NCBI GenBank assembly: GCA_963580285.1
Contig: OY757011.1
Coordinates: 157,221,245-157,285,244, forward strand
Source of the DNA: Lucinisca nassula
Lineage: Eukaryota > Mollusca > Bivalvia > Lucinida > Lucinidae
DNA: 64,000 nucleotides
Reading direction: 5' to 3'
Shown: positions 42,453 through 57,300 of the stretch, in pieces
Layout of the letters: every line of letters begins with the position of its first letter
How positions within the stretch are numbered: the stretch's first letter is position 1
Notes under the pieces: generated by a model
The model's input: only the letters and a program-made list of their open reading frames with translations
The model's database searches: none
Told to the model about the DNA's origin: nothing
Program-made: the position numbers and the translations under genes

Positions 42453-45400
42453 TTGTTGGCCAATTGACTTGTTGTACTGCTATTAAAGATAATGCAACTC
42501 TCAAATGTTATGTGTGGGGCTTATATGAAACAGTAACAACCAGAAACCGATTCTTTAACAAATGGAGGACACGAGCATTTTGACAGCAATACAATGTTGC
42601 TGCACTAGACTGGCGATATTTCGTGAGTATAAAGAGCTATAGGCGAGCAAAACACAGAAATGTTTTCATAGAAATTCATAGGGAAAGTTCCGAGCAAATC
42701 GCCTCACAATACATCCAATATCAGGCTATATTTTGGGTAGGGGTACCCTGGTTCGAGTCTCCGGTAGCCATAGCCTGGGAGTTTTCAGAGTGACCATATT
42801 TTGTGGGTATAATGTACTATACACGGGCAAAACACAGAAATGTTTTCCAAACAAATCATTTGGAGAGTTTCGAGCAGATCGCCTCACAATATATGCAATA
42901 TCAGGCTATATTTTGGGTGGGGATACCCTGGTTCGAGTCTGCGGGAGCCATAGCCTGGGAATTTTCAGAGTGACCATATTTGGTGGGTATAAGGGCCTAT
43001 AGGCAGGCAATAAACAGAAATGTTTTCACGAAAATTCATTCTGGACGTTTTGAGAAAATCGCGTCACCGCATGTGCCGTATATGACTAAGCGCGAATATG
43101 CAGGTGGGGGGTACCCAAGTTCGACGCTCCGGGAGCCATAGCCTAGGAGTTTTCAGAGTGACCATATTTTGTGGGTATAATGTATCATAGACGGGCAACA
43201 CACAGAAATGTTTTCAAAAAAAATCATTGGGGAAGTTCCGAGCAAATTGCCTCACAATATATGCAATATCTGGCTATATTTTGGGTGGGGTACCCTGGTT
43301 CGAGTCTTCGGGAGCCGTATCCTGCGAGATTTCAGACTGACCATATTTTGTGGGTATAATGTACCATAGACGGGCAATAAACAGAAAAGTTTTCAAAAAA
43401 AATCATTGGGGAAGTTTTGAGAAAATCGCGTCCCCGTATGTGCAATATATGACTAAGAGCGAGTCTACAGGTGGGGGTACCCAAGTTCGACGCTCCGGGG
43501 GCCATAGCCTGGGAGTTTTCAGAGTGACCATATGTTGTGGGTTTAATGTACCATAGACGGGCAATACACAGAAATGTTTTCAAAAAAATTCATTTGGGAA
43601 GTTCTGAGCAAATCGCCTCACAATATATGCAATATCTGGCTATATTTTGGTGGGGTACCCTGGTTCGAGTCTCCGGAAGCCATAGCCTGGGAGTTTTCAG
43701 AGTGACCATATTTTGTGGGTATAATGTACCACAGACGGGCAATACACAGAAATGTTTTCAAAAAAATTCATTGGGGAAGTTTTGAGAAAATCGCGTCCCC
43801 GCATGTGCAATATATGACTAAGAGCGAGTCTACAGGTGGGGGTACCCAAGTTCGACGCACCGGGGGCCATAGCCTGGGAGTTTTCAGAGTGACCATAATT
43901 TGTTGGTTTAATGTACCATAGACGGGCAATACACAGAAATGGTTTTAAAAAAAATTCATTGGGGAAGTTCTGAGCAAATCGCCTCACAATATATGCAATA
44001 TCTGGCTATATTTTGGGCGGGGTACCCTGGTTCGAGTCTCCGGGAGCCATAGCCTGGGAGTTTACAGAGTGACCATATTTTGTGGGTATCATGTACCACA
44101 CACGGGCAATACACAGAAATGTTTTCAAAAAAAATTCATTGGGGAAGTTTTGAGAAAATTGCGTCCCCGCATGTGCAATATATGACTAAGAGCGAGTCTA
44201 CAGGTGGGGGTACCCAAGTTCGACGCTCCGGGGGCCATAGCCTGGGAGTTTCCAGAGTGACCATATTTTGTGGGTTTAATGTACCATAGACGGGCAATAC
44301 ACAGAAATGTTTTCAAAAAAAATCATTGGGGAAGTTCTGAGCAAATCGCCTCACAATATATGCAATATCTGGCTATATTTTGGGTGGGGTACCCTGGTTC
44401 GAGTCTCCGGGAGCCATAGCCTGGGAGTTTTCAGAGTGACCATATTTTGTGGGTATAATATACCACACAGGGCAATACAAAGAAATGTTTTCAAAAAAAA
44501 TCATTGGGGAAGTTCTGAGCAAATCGCCTCACAATATATGCAATATCTGGCTATATTTTGGGTGGAGTACCCTGGTTCGAGTCTCCGGGAGCCGTAGCCT
44601 GGGAGTTTTCAGAGTGACCATATTTTGTGTATATAATGTACCACAGACGGGCAATACAAAGAAATGTTTTCAAAAAAATTCATTGGTGAAGTTTTGAGAA
44701 AATCGCGTCCCCGCATGTGCAATATATGACTAAGAGCGAGTCTACAGGTGGGGGTACCCAAGTTTGACGCTCCAGCGGCAATAGCCTGGGAGATTTCAGA
44801 GTGACCATATTTTGTGAGTTTTATGTACCATAGACGGGCAATACACAGAAATGTTTTCAAAAAAAATCATTGGGGAAGTTCTGAGCAAATCGCCTCACAA
44901 TATATGCAATATCTGGCTATATTTTGGGAGGGGTACCCTGGTTCGAGTCTCCGGGCGCCATAGCCTGGGCGTTTTCAGACTGTCCATATTTTGTGGGTAT
45001 AATGTACCACAGACGGGCAATACACAGAGATGTTTTCAAAAAATTAATTGGGGAAGTTTTGAGAAAATCGCGTCCCCGCATGTGCAATATATGACTAAGA
45101 GCGAGTCTACAGGTGGGGGCACCCAAGTTCGACGCTCCGAGGCCATAGCCTGGGAGTTTTCAGAGTGACCATATTTTGTGGGTTTCATGTACCATAGACG
45201 GGCAATATACAGAAATGTTTTCAAAAAAATTCATTGGGGAAGTTATGAGCAAATCGCCTCACAATATATGCAATATCTGGCTATATTTTGGGTGGGGTAC
45301 CCTGGTTCGAGTCTCCGGGAGCCATAGCCTGGGAGTTTTCAGAGTGACCATATTTTGTGGGTATAATGTACCACAGACGGGCAATACACAGAAATGTTTT

Positions 45401-48400
45401 CAAAAGAATTCATTGGGGAGGTTTTGAGAAAATCGCGTCCCCGCATATGCAATATATGACTAAGAGCGAGTCTACAGGTGGGGGGACCCAAGTTCGACGC
45501 TCCGGGGGCCATAGCCTGGGAGTTTTCAGAGTGACCATATTTTGTGGGTTTAATGAACCATAGACGGGCAATACACAGAAATGTTTTCAAAAAAATCATT
45601 GGGGAAGTTCTGAGCAAATCGCCTCACAATATATGCAATATCTGGCTATATTTTGGTGGGGTACCCTGGTTCGAGTCTCCGGAAGCCATCGCCTGGGAGC
45701 TTTCAGAGTGACCATATTTTGTGGGTATAATGTAACACAGACGGGCAATACACAGAAATGTTTTCAAAAAAATTCATTGGGGAAGTTTTCAGAAAATCGC
45801 GTCCCCGCATGTGCAATATATGACTAAGAGCGAGTCTACAGGTGGGGGTACCCAAGTTCGACGCTCCGGGGGCCATAGCCTGGGAGTTTTCAGAGTGACC
45901 ATATTTTGTTGGTTTAATGAACCATAGACGGGCAATACACAGAAATGTGTTCGAAAAATCATGGGGGAAGTTCTGAGCAAATCGCCTCACAATATATGCA
46001 ATATCTGGCTATATTTTGGGTGGGGTACCCTGGTTCGAGTCTCCGGGAGCCATAGCCTTGGAGTTTTCAGAGTGACCATATTTTGTGGGTATAATGTACC
46101 ACAGACGGGCAATACACCAAAATGTTTTCAAAAAAATTCATTGGGGAAGTTTTGAGAAAATCGCGTCCCCGCATGTGCAATATATGACTTAGAGCGAGTC
46201 TACAGGTGGGGGTATCCAAGTTCGACGCTCCGGGGTCCATAGCCTGGGAGTTTTCAGAGTGACCATATTTTGTGGGTTTAATGTACCATAGACGGGCAAT
46301 ACACAGAAATGTTTTCAAAAAAATTCTTTGGGGAAGTTCTGAGCAAATCGCCTCACAACATATGCAATATCTGGCTATATTTTGGGTGGGGTACCCTGGT
46401 TCGAGTCTCCGGGAGCCATAGCCTGGGAGTTTTCAGAGTGACCATATTTTGTGGGTATAATGTACCACAGACGGGCAATACACAGATATGTTTTCAAAAA
46501 AATTCATTGGGGAAGTTTTGAGAAAATCGCGTCCCCGCATGTGCAATATATGACTAAGAGCGAGTCTACAGGTGGGGAACCCAAGTTCGACGCTCCGGGG
46601 GCCATAGCCTGGGAGTTTCCAGAGTGACCATATTTTGTGGGTTTAATGTACCATAGACGGGCAATACATAGAAATGTTTTCAAAAAAATTCATTGGGGAA
46701 ATTCTGAGCAAATCGCCTCACAATATATGCAATATCTGGCTATATTTTGGGTGGGGTACCCTGGTTCGAGTCTCCGGGAGCCATAGCCTGGGATATTTCA
46801 GAGTGACCATATTTTGTGGGTATAATGTACCACAGACGGGCAATACAAAGAAATGTTTTCAAAAAAATTCATTGGGGAAGTTTTGAGAAAATCGCGTCCC
46901 CGCATGTGCAATATATGACTAAGAGCGAGTGTACAGGTGTGGGTACCCAAGTTCGACGCTCCGGGGGCCATAGCCTGGGAGTTTTCAGAGTGACCATATT
47001 TTGTGAGTTTTATGTACCATAGACGGGCAATACACAGAAATGTTTTCAAAAAAATTCATTGGGGAAGTTCTGAGCAAATCGCCTCACAATATATGCAATA
47101 TCTGGCTATATTTTGGGTGGGGTACCCTGGTTCGAGTCTCCGGACGCCATAGCCCGGGAGATTTCAGAGTCACCATATTTTGTGGGTATAATGTACCAAC
47201 GACGGGCAATACACAGAGATGTTTTCAAAAAAAATCATTGGGGAAGTTTTTAGAAAATCGCGTCCCCGCATGTGCAATATATGACTAAGAGCGAGTCTAC
47301 AGGTGGGGGTACCCAACTTCGACGCTCCGGGGGCCATAGCCTGGGAGTTTTCAGAGTGAAAAATAATTTGTGGGTTTAATGTACCATAGACGGGCAATAC
47401 ACAGAAATGTTTTCAAAAAAATTCATTGGGGAAGTTCTGAGCAAATCGCCTCACAATATATGCAATATCTGGCTATATTTTGGGTGGGGTACCCTGGTTC
47501 GAGTCTCCGGGAGCCATAGCCTGGGAGGTTTCAGAGTGACCATATTTTGTGGGTATAATGTACCACAGACGGGCAATACACAGAGATGTTTTCAAAAAAA
47601 TTCATTGGGGAAGTTTTGAGAAAATCGCGTCCCCGCATGTGCAATATATGACTAAGAGCGAGTCTACAGGTGGGGGTACCCAAGTTCGACGCTCCGGGGG
47701 CCATAGCCTGGGAGTTTTCAGAGCGACTATATTTTGTGGGTTTAATGAACCATAGACGGGCAATACACATAAATGTTTTCAAAAAAATTCATAGGGGAAG
47801 TTCTGAGGAAATCGCGTCACAATATATGCAATATCTGGCTATATTTTGGGTGGGGTACCCTGGTTCGAGTCTCCGGTAGCCATAGCCTGGGAGGCTTCAG
47901 AGTGACCATATTTTGTGGGTATAATGTACCACAGACGGGCAATACACCAAAATGTTTTCAAAAAAATTCATTGGGGAAGTTTTGAGAAAATCGCGTCCCC
48001 GCATGTGCAATATATGACTAAGAGCGAGTCTACAGGTGGGGGTACCCAAGTTCGACGCTCCGGCGGCCATAACCTGGGAGTTTTCAGAGTGACCATATTT
48101 TGTGAGTTTTATGTACCATAGACGGGCAATACACAGAAATGTTTTCAAAAAACTTCATTGGGGAAGTTCTGAGCAAATCGCGTCACAATATATGCAATAC
48201 CTGGCAATATTTTGGGTGGGGTACCCTGGTTCGAGTCTCCGGGAGCCATAGCCTGGGAGTTTTCAGAGTGACCATATTTTGTGGGTATAATCTACCACAG
48301 ACGGGCAATACACAGAAATGTTTTCAAAAAAAAAATCATAAGGGAAGTTTGGAGAAAATCGCGTCCCCGCATGTGCTATATATGACAAAGGGCGAGTCTA

Positions 48401-49149
48401 CAGGTGTGGGTACCCAAGTTCGACGCTCCGGGGGCCATAGCCTGGGAGTTTTCAGAGTGACCATATTTTGTGGGTTTATTGTACCATAGACGGCAATACA
48501 CAGAAATGTTTTCAAAAAAATTCATTGGGGAAGTTCTGAGCAAATCGCCTCACAATATATGCAATATCTGGCTATATTTTGGGTGGGGTACCCTGGTTCG
48601 AGTCTCCGGGAGCCATAGCCTGGGAGTTTTCAGAGTGACCATATTTTGTGGGTATAATGTACCACAAACGGGCAATACACAGAAATGTTTTCAAAAAAAA
48701 TCATTGGGGAAATTTTCAAAAAATCGCGTCCCCGCATGTGCAATATATGACTAAGAGCGAGTCTACAGGTGGGGGTATCCAAGTTCGACGCTCCGGTGGC
48801 CATAGCCTGGGAGTTTTCAGAGTGACCATATTGTGTGGGTTTAATGTACCATAGACGGGCAATACACAGAAATGTTTTCAAAAAAATTCATTGGGGATGT
48901 TCTGAGCAAATCGCCTCACAATATATGCAATATCTGGCTATATTTTGGGTGGGGTACCCTGGTTCGACTCTCCGGGAGCCATAGCCTGGGAGCTTTCAGA
49001 GTGACCATATTTTGTGGGTTTAATGTACCATAGACGGGCAATACACTGAAATGTTTTCAAAAAAATTCATTGGGGAAGTTCTGAGCAAATCGCCTCACAA
49101 TATATGCAATATCTGGCTATATTTTGGGTGGGGTACCCTGGTTCGAGTC

Positions 49150-49990
49150 TCCGGGAGCCATAGCCTGGGAGTTTTCAGAGTGACCATATTTTGTGGGTAT
49201 AATCTACCACAGACAGGTAATACACAGAAATGTTTTCAAAAAAATTCATTTGGGAAGTTTTCAGAAAATCGCGTCCCCGCATGTGCAATATATGACTAAG
49301 AGCGAGTCTACAGGTGGGGGTACCCAAGTTCGACGCTCCGGTGGCCATAGCCTGGGAGCTTTCAGAGTGACCATATTTTGTGGGTTTAATGTACCATAGA
49401 CGGGCAATACACAGAAATGTTTAAAAAAAATTCATTGGGGAAGTTCTGAGCAAAACGCCTCACAATATATGCAATATCTGGCTATATTTTGGTGGGGTAC
49501 CCTGGTTCGACTACGGTAGCCATAGCCTGGGAGTTTTCAGAGTGACCATATTTTGTGGGTTTAATGTACCATAGACGGGCAATACACTGAAATGTTTTCA
49601 AAAAAATTCATTGGGGAAGTTTTGAGAAAATCGCGTCCCCGCATGTGCAATATATGACTAAGAGCGAGTCTACAGGTGGGGGTACCCAAGTTCGACGCTC
49701 CGGGGGCCATAGCCTGGGAGTTTTCAGAGTGACCATATTTTGTGGGTTTAATGTACCATAGACGGGCAATACACAGAAATGTTTTCAAAAAAATTCATTG
49801 GGGAAGTTCTTAGCAAATCGCCTCACAATATATGCAATATCTGGCTATATTTTTGGTGGGGTACCCTGGTTCGAGTCTCCGGGAGCCATAGCCTGGGAGT
49901 TTTCAGAGTGACCATATTTTGTGGGTATAATGTACCACAGACGGGCAATACACAAAAATGTTTTCAAAAAAAATTCATTGGGGAAGTAAT
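49150..49990. repeat. Satellite higher-order segment repeated at +2.93 kb
   Basis: Rare variants (ATAATCTACCACAGACAGG at about 49198, TTCGACTACGGTAGCCATAG at about 49506, GGGAAGTAATCAGAAAATCG at about 49982) reappear in the same order at about 52126, 52434 and 52911. The shift of about 2,929 bp equals eight 366-bp dimers. The TTCGACTACGGTAGCC variant occurs a third time at about 53163. Confidence 0.8.
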
Positions 49991-50659
49991 CAGAAAATCG
50001 CGTCCCCGCATGTGCAATATATGACTAAGAGCGAGTCTACAGGAGGGGGGTACCCAAGTTCGACGCTCCGGGGGCCATAGCCTGCGAGTTTTCAGAGTGA
50101 CCATATTTGGTTGGTTTAATGTACCATAGACGGGCAATACACAGAAATGTTTTCAAAAAAATTCATTGGGGAAGTTCTGAGCAAATCGCCTCACAATATA
50201 TGCAATATCTGGCTATATTTTGGGTGGGGTACCCTGGTTCGAGTCTCCGGGAGCCATAGCCTGGGAGTTTTCAGAGTGACCATATTTTGTGGGTATAATG
50301 TACCACAGACGGGCAATACACAGAAATGTTTTCAAAAAAATTCATTGGGGAAGTTTTCAGAAAATCGCGTCCCCGCATGTGCAATATATGACTAAGAGCG
50401 AGTCTACAGGTGGGGGTATCCAAGTTCGACGCTCCGGGGGCCATAGCCTGGGAGTTTCCAGAGTGACCATATTTTGTGGGTTTAATGTACCATAGACGGG
50501 CAATACACAGAAATGTTTTCAAAAAAATTTCATTGGGGAAGATCTGAGCAAATCGCCTCACAATATATGCAATATCTGGCTATATTTTGGGTGGGGTACC
50601 CTGGTTCGAGTCTCCGGGAGCCATAACCTGGGAGATTTCAGAGTGACCATATTTTGTGG

Positions 50660-51360
50660 GTATAATGTACCACAGACGGGCAATACACAGAGATGTTCTA
50701 AAAAAAATTCATTGGGGAAGTTTTGAGAAAATCGCGTCCCCGCATGTGCAATATATGACTAAGAGCGAGTCTACAGGTGGGGGTACCCAAGTTCGACGCT
50801 CCGGGGGCCATAGCCTGGGAGTTTTCAGAGTGACCATATTTTGTGGGTTTAATGAACCATAGACGGGCAATACAAAGACATGTTTTCAAACAAATTCATT
50901 GGGGAAGTTCTGAGCAAATCGCGTCACAATATATGTAATATCTGGCTATATTTTGGGTGGGGTACCCTGGTTCGAGTCTCCGGGAGCCATAGCCTGGGAG
51001 GTTTCAGAGTGACCATATTTTGTGGGTATAATGTACCACAGACGGGCAATACACCAAAATGTTTTCAAAAAAATTAATTGGGGAAGTTTTGAGAAAATCG
51101 CGTCCCCGCATGTGCAATATATGACTAAGAGCGAGTCTACAGTTGGGGGTACCCAAGTTCGACGCTCCGGCGGCCATAGCCTGGGAGTTTTCAGAGTGAC
51201 CATATTTTGTGAGTTTTATGTACCATAGACGGGTAATACACAGAAATGTTTTCCAAAAAATTCATTGGGGAAGTTCTGAGCAAATCGCGTCACAATATAT
51301 GCAATATCTGGCTATATTTTGGGTGGGGTACCCTGGTTCGAGTCTCCGGTAGCAATAGCC
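50660..51360. repeat. Satellite higher-order segment repeated at +4.32 kb
   Basis: Shared private variants (CAATACAAAGACATGTTTTC, AAACAAATTCATTG, ATATATGTAATATCTGGC, TCTACAGTTGGGGGTACCCA, TGTTTTCCAAAAAATTCATT, CGGTAGCAATAGCC-like) recur at 54984-55684. All are displaced by 4,324 bp, indicating a segmental copy within the array. Confidence 0.82.
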
Positions 51361-54300
51361 TGGGAGTTTTCAGAGTGACCATATTTTGTGGGTATAATGT
51401 ACCACAGACAAGCAATACACAGAGATGTTTTCAAAAAAATTCATTGGGGAAGTTTTGAGAAAATCGCGCCCCCGCATGTGCAATATATGACTAAGAGCGA
51501 GTCTACAGGTGGGGGTACCCAAGTTCGACGCTCCGGGGGCCTTAGCCTGGGAGTTTTCAGAGTGACCATATTTGGTGGGTTTAATGAACCATAGACGGGC
51601 AATACACAAAAATGTTTTCTAAAAAATTCATTTGAGAAGTTCTGAGCAAATCGCGTCACAATATATGCAATATCTGGCTATATTTTGGGTGGGGTACCCT
51701 GGTTCGAGTCTCCGGTAGCCATAGCCTGGGAGGTTTCAGAGTGACCATATTTAGTGGGTATAATGTACCATAGACGGGCAATACACCAGAATGTTTTCAA
51801 AAAAATTCATTGGGGAAGTTTTGAGAAAATCGCGTCCCCGCATGTGCAATATATGACTAAGAGCGAGTCTACAGTTGGGGGTACCCAAGTTCGACGCTCC
51901 GGCGGCCATAGCCTGGGAATTTTCAGAGTGACCATATTTTGTGAGTTTTATGTACCATAGACGGGCAATACACAGAAATGTTTTCAAAAAAATTCATTGG
52001 GGAAGTTCTGAGCAAATCGCGTCACAATATATGCAATATCTGGCTATATTTTGGGTGGGGTACCCTGGTTCGTGTCTCCGGGAGCCATAGCCTGGGAGTT
52101 TTCAGAGTGACCATATTTTGTGGGTATAATCTACCACAGACAGGCAATACACAGAAATGTTTTAAAAAAATTCATTGGGGAAGTTTTCAGAAAATCGCGT
52201 CCCCGCATGTGCAATATATGACTAAGAGCGAGTCTACAGGTGGGGGTACCCAAGTTCGACGCTCCGGTGGCCATAGCCTGGGAGCTTTCAGAGTGACCAT
52301 ATTTTGTGGGTTTAATGTACCATAGACGGGCAATACACAGAAATGTTTCAAAAAATTTCATTGGGGAAGTTCTGAGCAAAACGCCTCACAATATATGCAA
52401 TATCTGGCTATATTTTGGGTGGGGTACCCTGCTTCGACTACGGTAGCCATAGCCTGGGAGTTTTCAGAGTGACCATATTTTGTGGGTTTAATGTACCATA
52501 GACGGGCAATACACTGAAATGTTTTCAAAAAAATTCATTGGGGAAGTTTTGAGAAAATCGCGTCCCCGCATGTGCAATATATGACTAAGAGCGAGTCTAC
52601 AGGTGGGGGTACCCAAGTTCGACGCTCCGGGGGCCATAGCCTGGGAGTTTTCAGAGTGACCATATTTTGTGGGTTTAATGTACCATAGACGGGCAATACA
52701 CAGAAATGTTTTCAAAAAAATTCATTGGGGAAGTTCTGAGCAAATCGCCTCATAATATATGCAATATCCGGCTATATTTTTGGAGGGGTACCCTGGTTCG
52801 AGTCTCCGGGAGCCATAGCCTGGGAGTTTTCAGAGTGACCATATTTTGTGGGTATAATGTACCACACACGGGCAATACACAAAAATGTTTTAAAAAAAAT
52901 TCATTGGGGAAGTAATCAGAAAATCGCGTCCCCGCATGTGCAATATATGACTAAGAGCGAGTCTACAGGAGGGGGTACCCAAGTTTGACGCTCCGGGGGC
53001 CATAGCCTGGGAGTTTTCAGAGTGACCATATTTTGTGGGTTTAATGTACCATAGACGGGCAATACACAGAAATGTTTTCAAAAAAATTCATTGGGGAAGT
53101 TCTGAGCAAATCGCCTCACAATATATGCAATATCCGGCTTGATTTTGGATGGGGTACCCTGTTTCGACTACGGTAGCCATAGCCTGGGAGTTTTCAAAGT
53201 GACCATATTTTGTGGGTTTAATGTACCATAGACGGGCAATACACTGAAATGTTTTAAAAAAAAAACAAGGGGGATGTTTTGAGAAAATCGCGTCCCCGCA
53301 TGTGCAATATATGACTAAGAGCGAGTCTACAGGTGGGGGTACCCAAGTTCGACGCTCCGGGGGCCATAGCCTGGGAGTTTTCAGAGTGACCATATTTTGT
53401 GGGTTTAATGTACCATAGACGGGCAATACACAGAAATGTTTTCAAAAAAATTCATTGGGGAAGTTCTGAGCAAATCGCCTCACAATATATGCAATATCCG
53501 GCTATATTTTTGGTGGGGTACCCTGGTTCGAGTCTCCGGGAGCCATAGCCTGGGAGTTTTCAGAGTGACCATATTTTGTGGGTATAATGTACCACACACG
53601 GGCAATACACAAAAATGTTTTAAAAAAAAATTCATTGGGGAAGTAATCAGAAAATCGCGTCCCCGCATGTGCAATATATGACTAAGAGCGAGTCTACAGG
53701 AGGGTGTACCCAAGTTCGACGCTCCGGGGGCCATAGCCTGGGAGTTTTCAGAGTGACCATATTTGGTTGGTTTAATGTACCATAGACGGGCAATACACAG
53801 AAATGTTTTCAAAAAAAGTCATTGGGGAAGTTCTGAGCAAATCGCCTCACAATATATGCAATATCTGGCTATATTTTGGGAAAGGTACCCTGGTTCGAGT
53901 CTCCGGGAGCCATAGCCTGGGAGTTTTCAGAGTGACCATATTTTGTGGGTATAATGTACCTCAGACGGGCAATACACAAAAGTGTTTTCAAAAAAATTCA
54001 TTGGGGAAGTTTTGAGAAAATTGCGTCCCCGCATGTGCAATATATGACTAAGAGCGAGTCTACAGGTGGGGGTACCCAAGTTCGACGCTCCGGGGGCCAT
54101 AGCCTGGGAGTTTTCAGAGTGACCATATTTGGTGGGTTTAATGTACCATAGACGGGCAATACACAGAAATGTTTTCAAAAAAATTCTTTGGGGAAGTTCT
54201 GAGCAAATCGCCTCACAATATATGCAATATCTGGCTATATTTTGGGAGGGGTACCCTGGTTCGAGTCTCCGGGAGCCATAGCCTGGGAGTTTTCAGAGTG

Positions 54301-57300
54301 ACCATATTTTGTGGGTATAATATACCACACACGGGCAATACACAGAAATGTTTTCAAAAAAAATCATTCGGGAAGTTTTGAGATAATCGCGTCCCCGCAT
54401 GTGCAATATATGACTAAGAGCGAGTCTACAGGTGTGGTACCCAAGTTCGACGCTCCGGGGGCCATAGCCTGGGAGTTTCCAGAGTGACCATATTTTGTGG
54501 GTTTAATGTACCATAGACGGGCAATACACAGAAATTTTTAAAAAAAAAAATCATTGGGGAAGTTCTGAGCAAATCGCCTCACAATATATGCAATATCTGG
54601 CTATATTTTGGGTGGGGTACCCTGGTTCGAGTCTCCGGGAGCAATAGCCTGGGAGATTTCAGAGTGACCATATTTTGTGGGTATAATGTACTACAGACGG
54701 GCAATACACAGAGATGTTTTCAAAAAAATTCATTGGGGAAGTTTTGAGAAAATCGCGTCCCCGCATGTGCAATATATGACTAAGAGCGAGTCTACAGGTG
54801 GGGGTACCCAAGTTCGACGCTCCGGGGGCCATAGCCTTGGAGTTTTCAGAGTAACCTTGGGGAAGTTCTGAGCAAATCGCCTCACAATATATGCAATGTC
54901 TGACTATACTTTGGGTGGGGTACCCTGGATCGAGTCTCCGGGAGCCATAGCCTGGGAGTTTTCAGAGTGACCATATTTTGTGGGTATAATGTACCACAGA
55001 CGGGCAATACACAGAGATGTTTTCAAAAAAATTCATTGGGGAAGTTTTGAGAAAATCGCGTCCCCGCATCTGCAATATATGACTAAGAGCGAGTCTACAG
55101 GTGGGGGTACCCAAGTTCGACGCTCCGGGGGCCATAGCCTGGGAGTTTTCAGAGTGACCATATTTTGAGGGTTTAATGAACCATAGACGGGCAATACAAA
55201 GACATGTTTTCAAACAAATTCATTGGGGAAGTTCTGAGCAAATCGCGTCACAATATATGTAATATCTGGCTATATTTTGGGTGGGGTACCCTGGTTCGAG
55301 TCTCCGGGAGCCATAGCCTGGGAGGTTTCAGAGTGACCATATTTTGTGGGTATAATGTACCACAGACGGGCAATACACAAAAATGTTTTCAAAAAAATTC
55401 ATTGGGGAAGTTTTGAGAAAATCGCGTCCCCGCATGTGCAATATATGACTAAGAGCGAGTCTACAGTTGGGGGTACCCAAGTTCGACGCTCCGGCGGCCA
55501 TAGCCTGGGAGTTTTCAGAGTGACCATATTTTGTGAGTTTTATGTACCATAGACGGGCAATACACAGAAATGTTTTCCAAAAAATTCATTGGGGAAGTTC
55601 TGAGCAAATCGCGTCACAATATATGCAATATCTGGCTATATTTTGGGTGGGGTACCCTGGTTCGAGTCTCCGGGAGCAATAGCCTGGGAGATTTCAGAGT
55701 GACCATATTTTGTGGGTATAATGTACCACAGACGGGCAATACACAGAAATGTTTTCAAAAAAATTCATTGGGGAAGTTTTCAGAAAATCGCGTCCCCGCA
55801 TGTGCAATATATTACTAAGAGCGAGTCTACAGGTGGGGGTATCCAAGTTCGACGCTCCGGTGGCCATAGCCTGGGAGTTTTCAGAGTGACCATATTTTGT
55901 GGGTTTAATGTACCATAGACGGGCAATACACAGAAAAGTTTTCAAAAAAAATCATTGGGGAAGTTCTGAGCAAATCGCCTCACAATATATGCAATAACTG
56001 GCTATATTTTGGGTGGTTTACCCTGGTTCGAGTCTCCGGGAGCCATAGCCTGGGAGTTTTCAGAGTGACCATATTTTGTGGGTATAATGTACCACAGACG
56101 GGTAATACACAGAAATGTTTTCAAAAAACATTCATTGGGGAAGTTTTGAGAAAATCGCGTCCCCGCATGTTCAATATATGACTAAGAGCGAGTCTACAGG
56201 TGGGGGTACCCAAGATCGACGCTCCGGGGGCCATAGCCTTGGAGTTTTCAGAGTGACCATATTTTGTGGGTTTTATGTACCGTAGACGGGCATTACACAG
56301 AAATGTTTTCAAAAAAAATCATTGGGGAAGTTCTGAGCAAATCGCCTCACAATATATGCAATATCTGGCTATATTTTGGATGGGGTACTCTGGTTCGAGT
56401 CTCCGGTAGCCATAGCCTGGGAGATTTCAGAGTGACCATATTTTGTGGGTATAATGTTCCACAGACGGGCAATACACAGAAATGTTTTCAAAAAAATTCA
56501 TTGTGGAAGTTTTCAGAAAATCGCGTCCCCGCATGTGCAATATATGACTAAGAGCGAGTCTACAGGTGGGGGTACCCAAGTTCGACGCTCCGGTGGCCAT
56601 AGCCTGGGAGATTTCAGAGTGACCATATTTTGTGGGTTTAATGTACCATAGACGGGCAATACACAGAAATGTTTTCAAAAAAATTCATTGGGGAAGTTCT
56701 GAGCAAATCGCCTCAAAATATATGCAATATCTGGCTATATTTTGGGTGGGGTACCCTGGTTCGAGTCTCCGGTAGCCATAGCCTGGGAGATTTCAGAGTG
56801 ACCATATTTTGTGGGTATAATGTACCACAGACGGGCAAAACACAGAAATGTTTTCAAAAAAATTCATAGGGGAAGTTTTGAGATAATCGCGTCCCCGCAT
56901 GTGCAATATATGGCTAAGAGCGAGTCTACAGGTGGGGGTACCCAAGTTCGACGCTCCGGGGGCCATATCCTGGGAGTTTTCAGAGTGACAATATTTTGTG
57001 GGTTTAATGTACCATAGACGGGCAATATACAGAAATATTTTCAAAAAAATTCATTGGGGAAGTTCTGAGCAAATCGCCTCACAATATATGCAATATCTGC
57101 CTATATTTTGGGTGGGGTACCCTGGTTCGATTCTCCGGGAGCCATAGCCTGGGAGTTTTCTGAGAGACAATATTTTGTGGGTATAATGTAACACAGACGG
57201 GCAATACACAGAAATGTTTTCAAAATAATTCATTGGGGAAGTTTTCAGAAAATCGCGTCCCCGCATGTGCAATATATGACTAAGAGCGAGTCTACAGGTG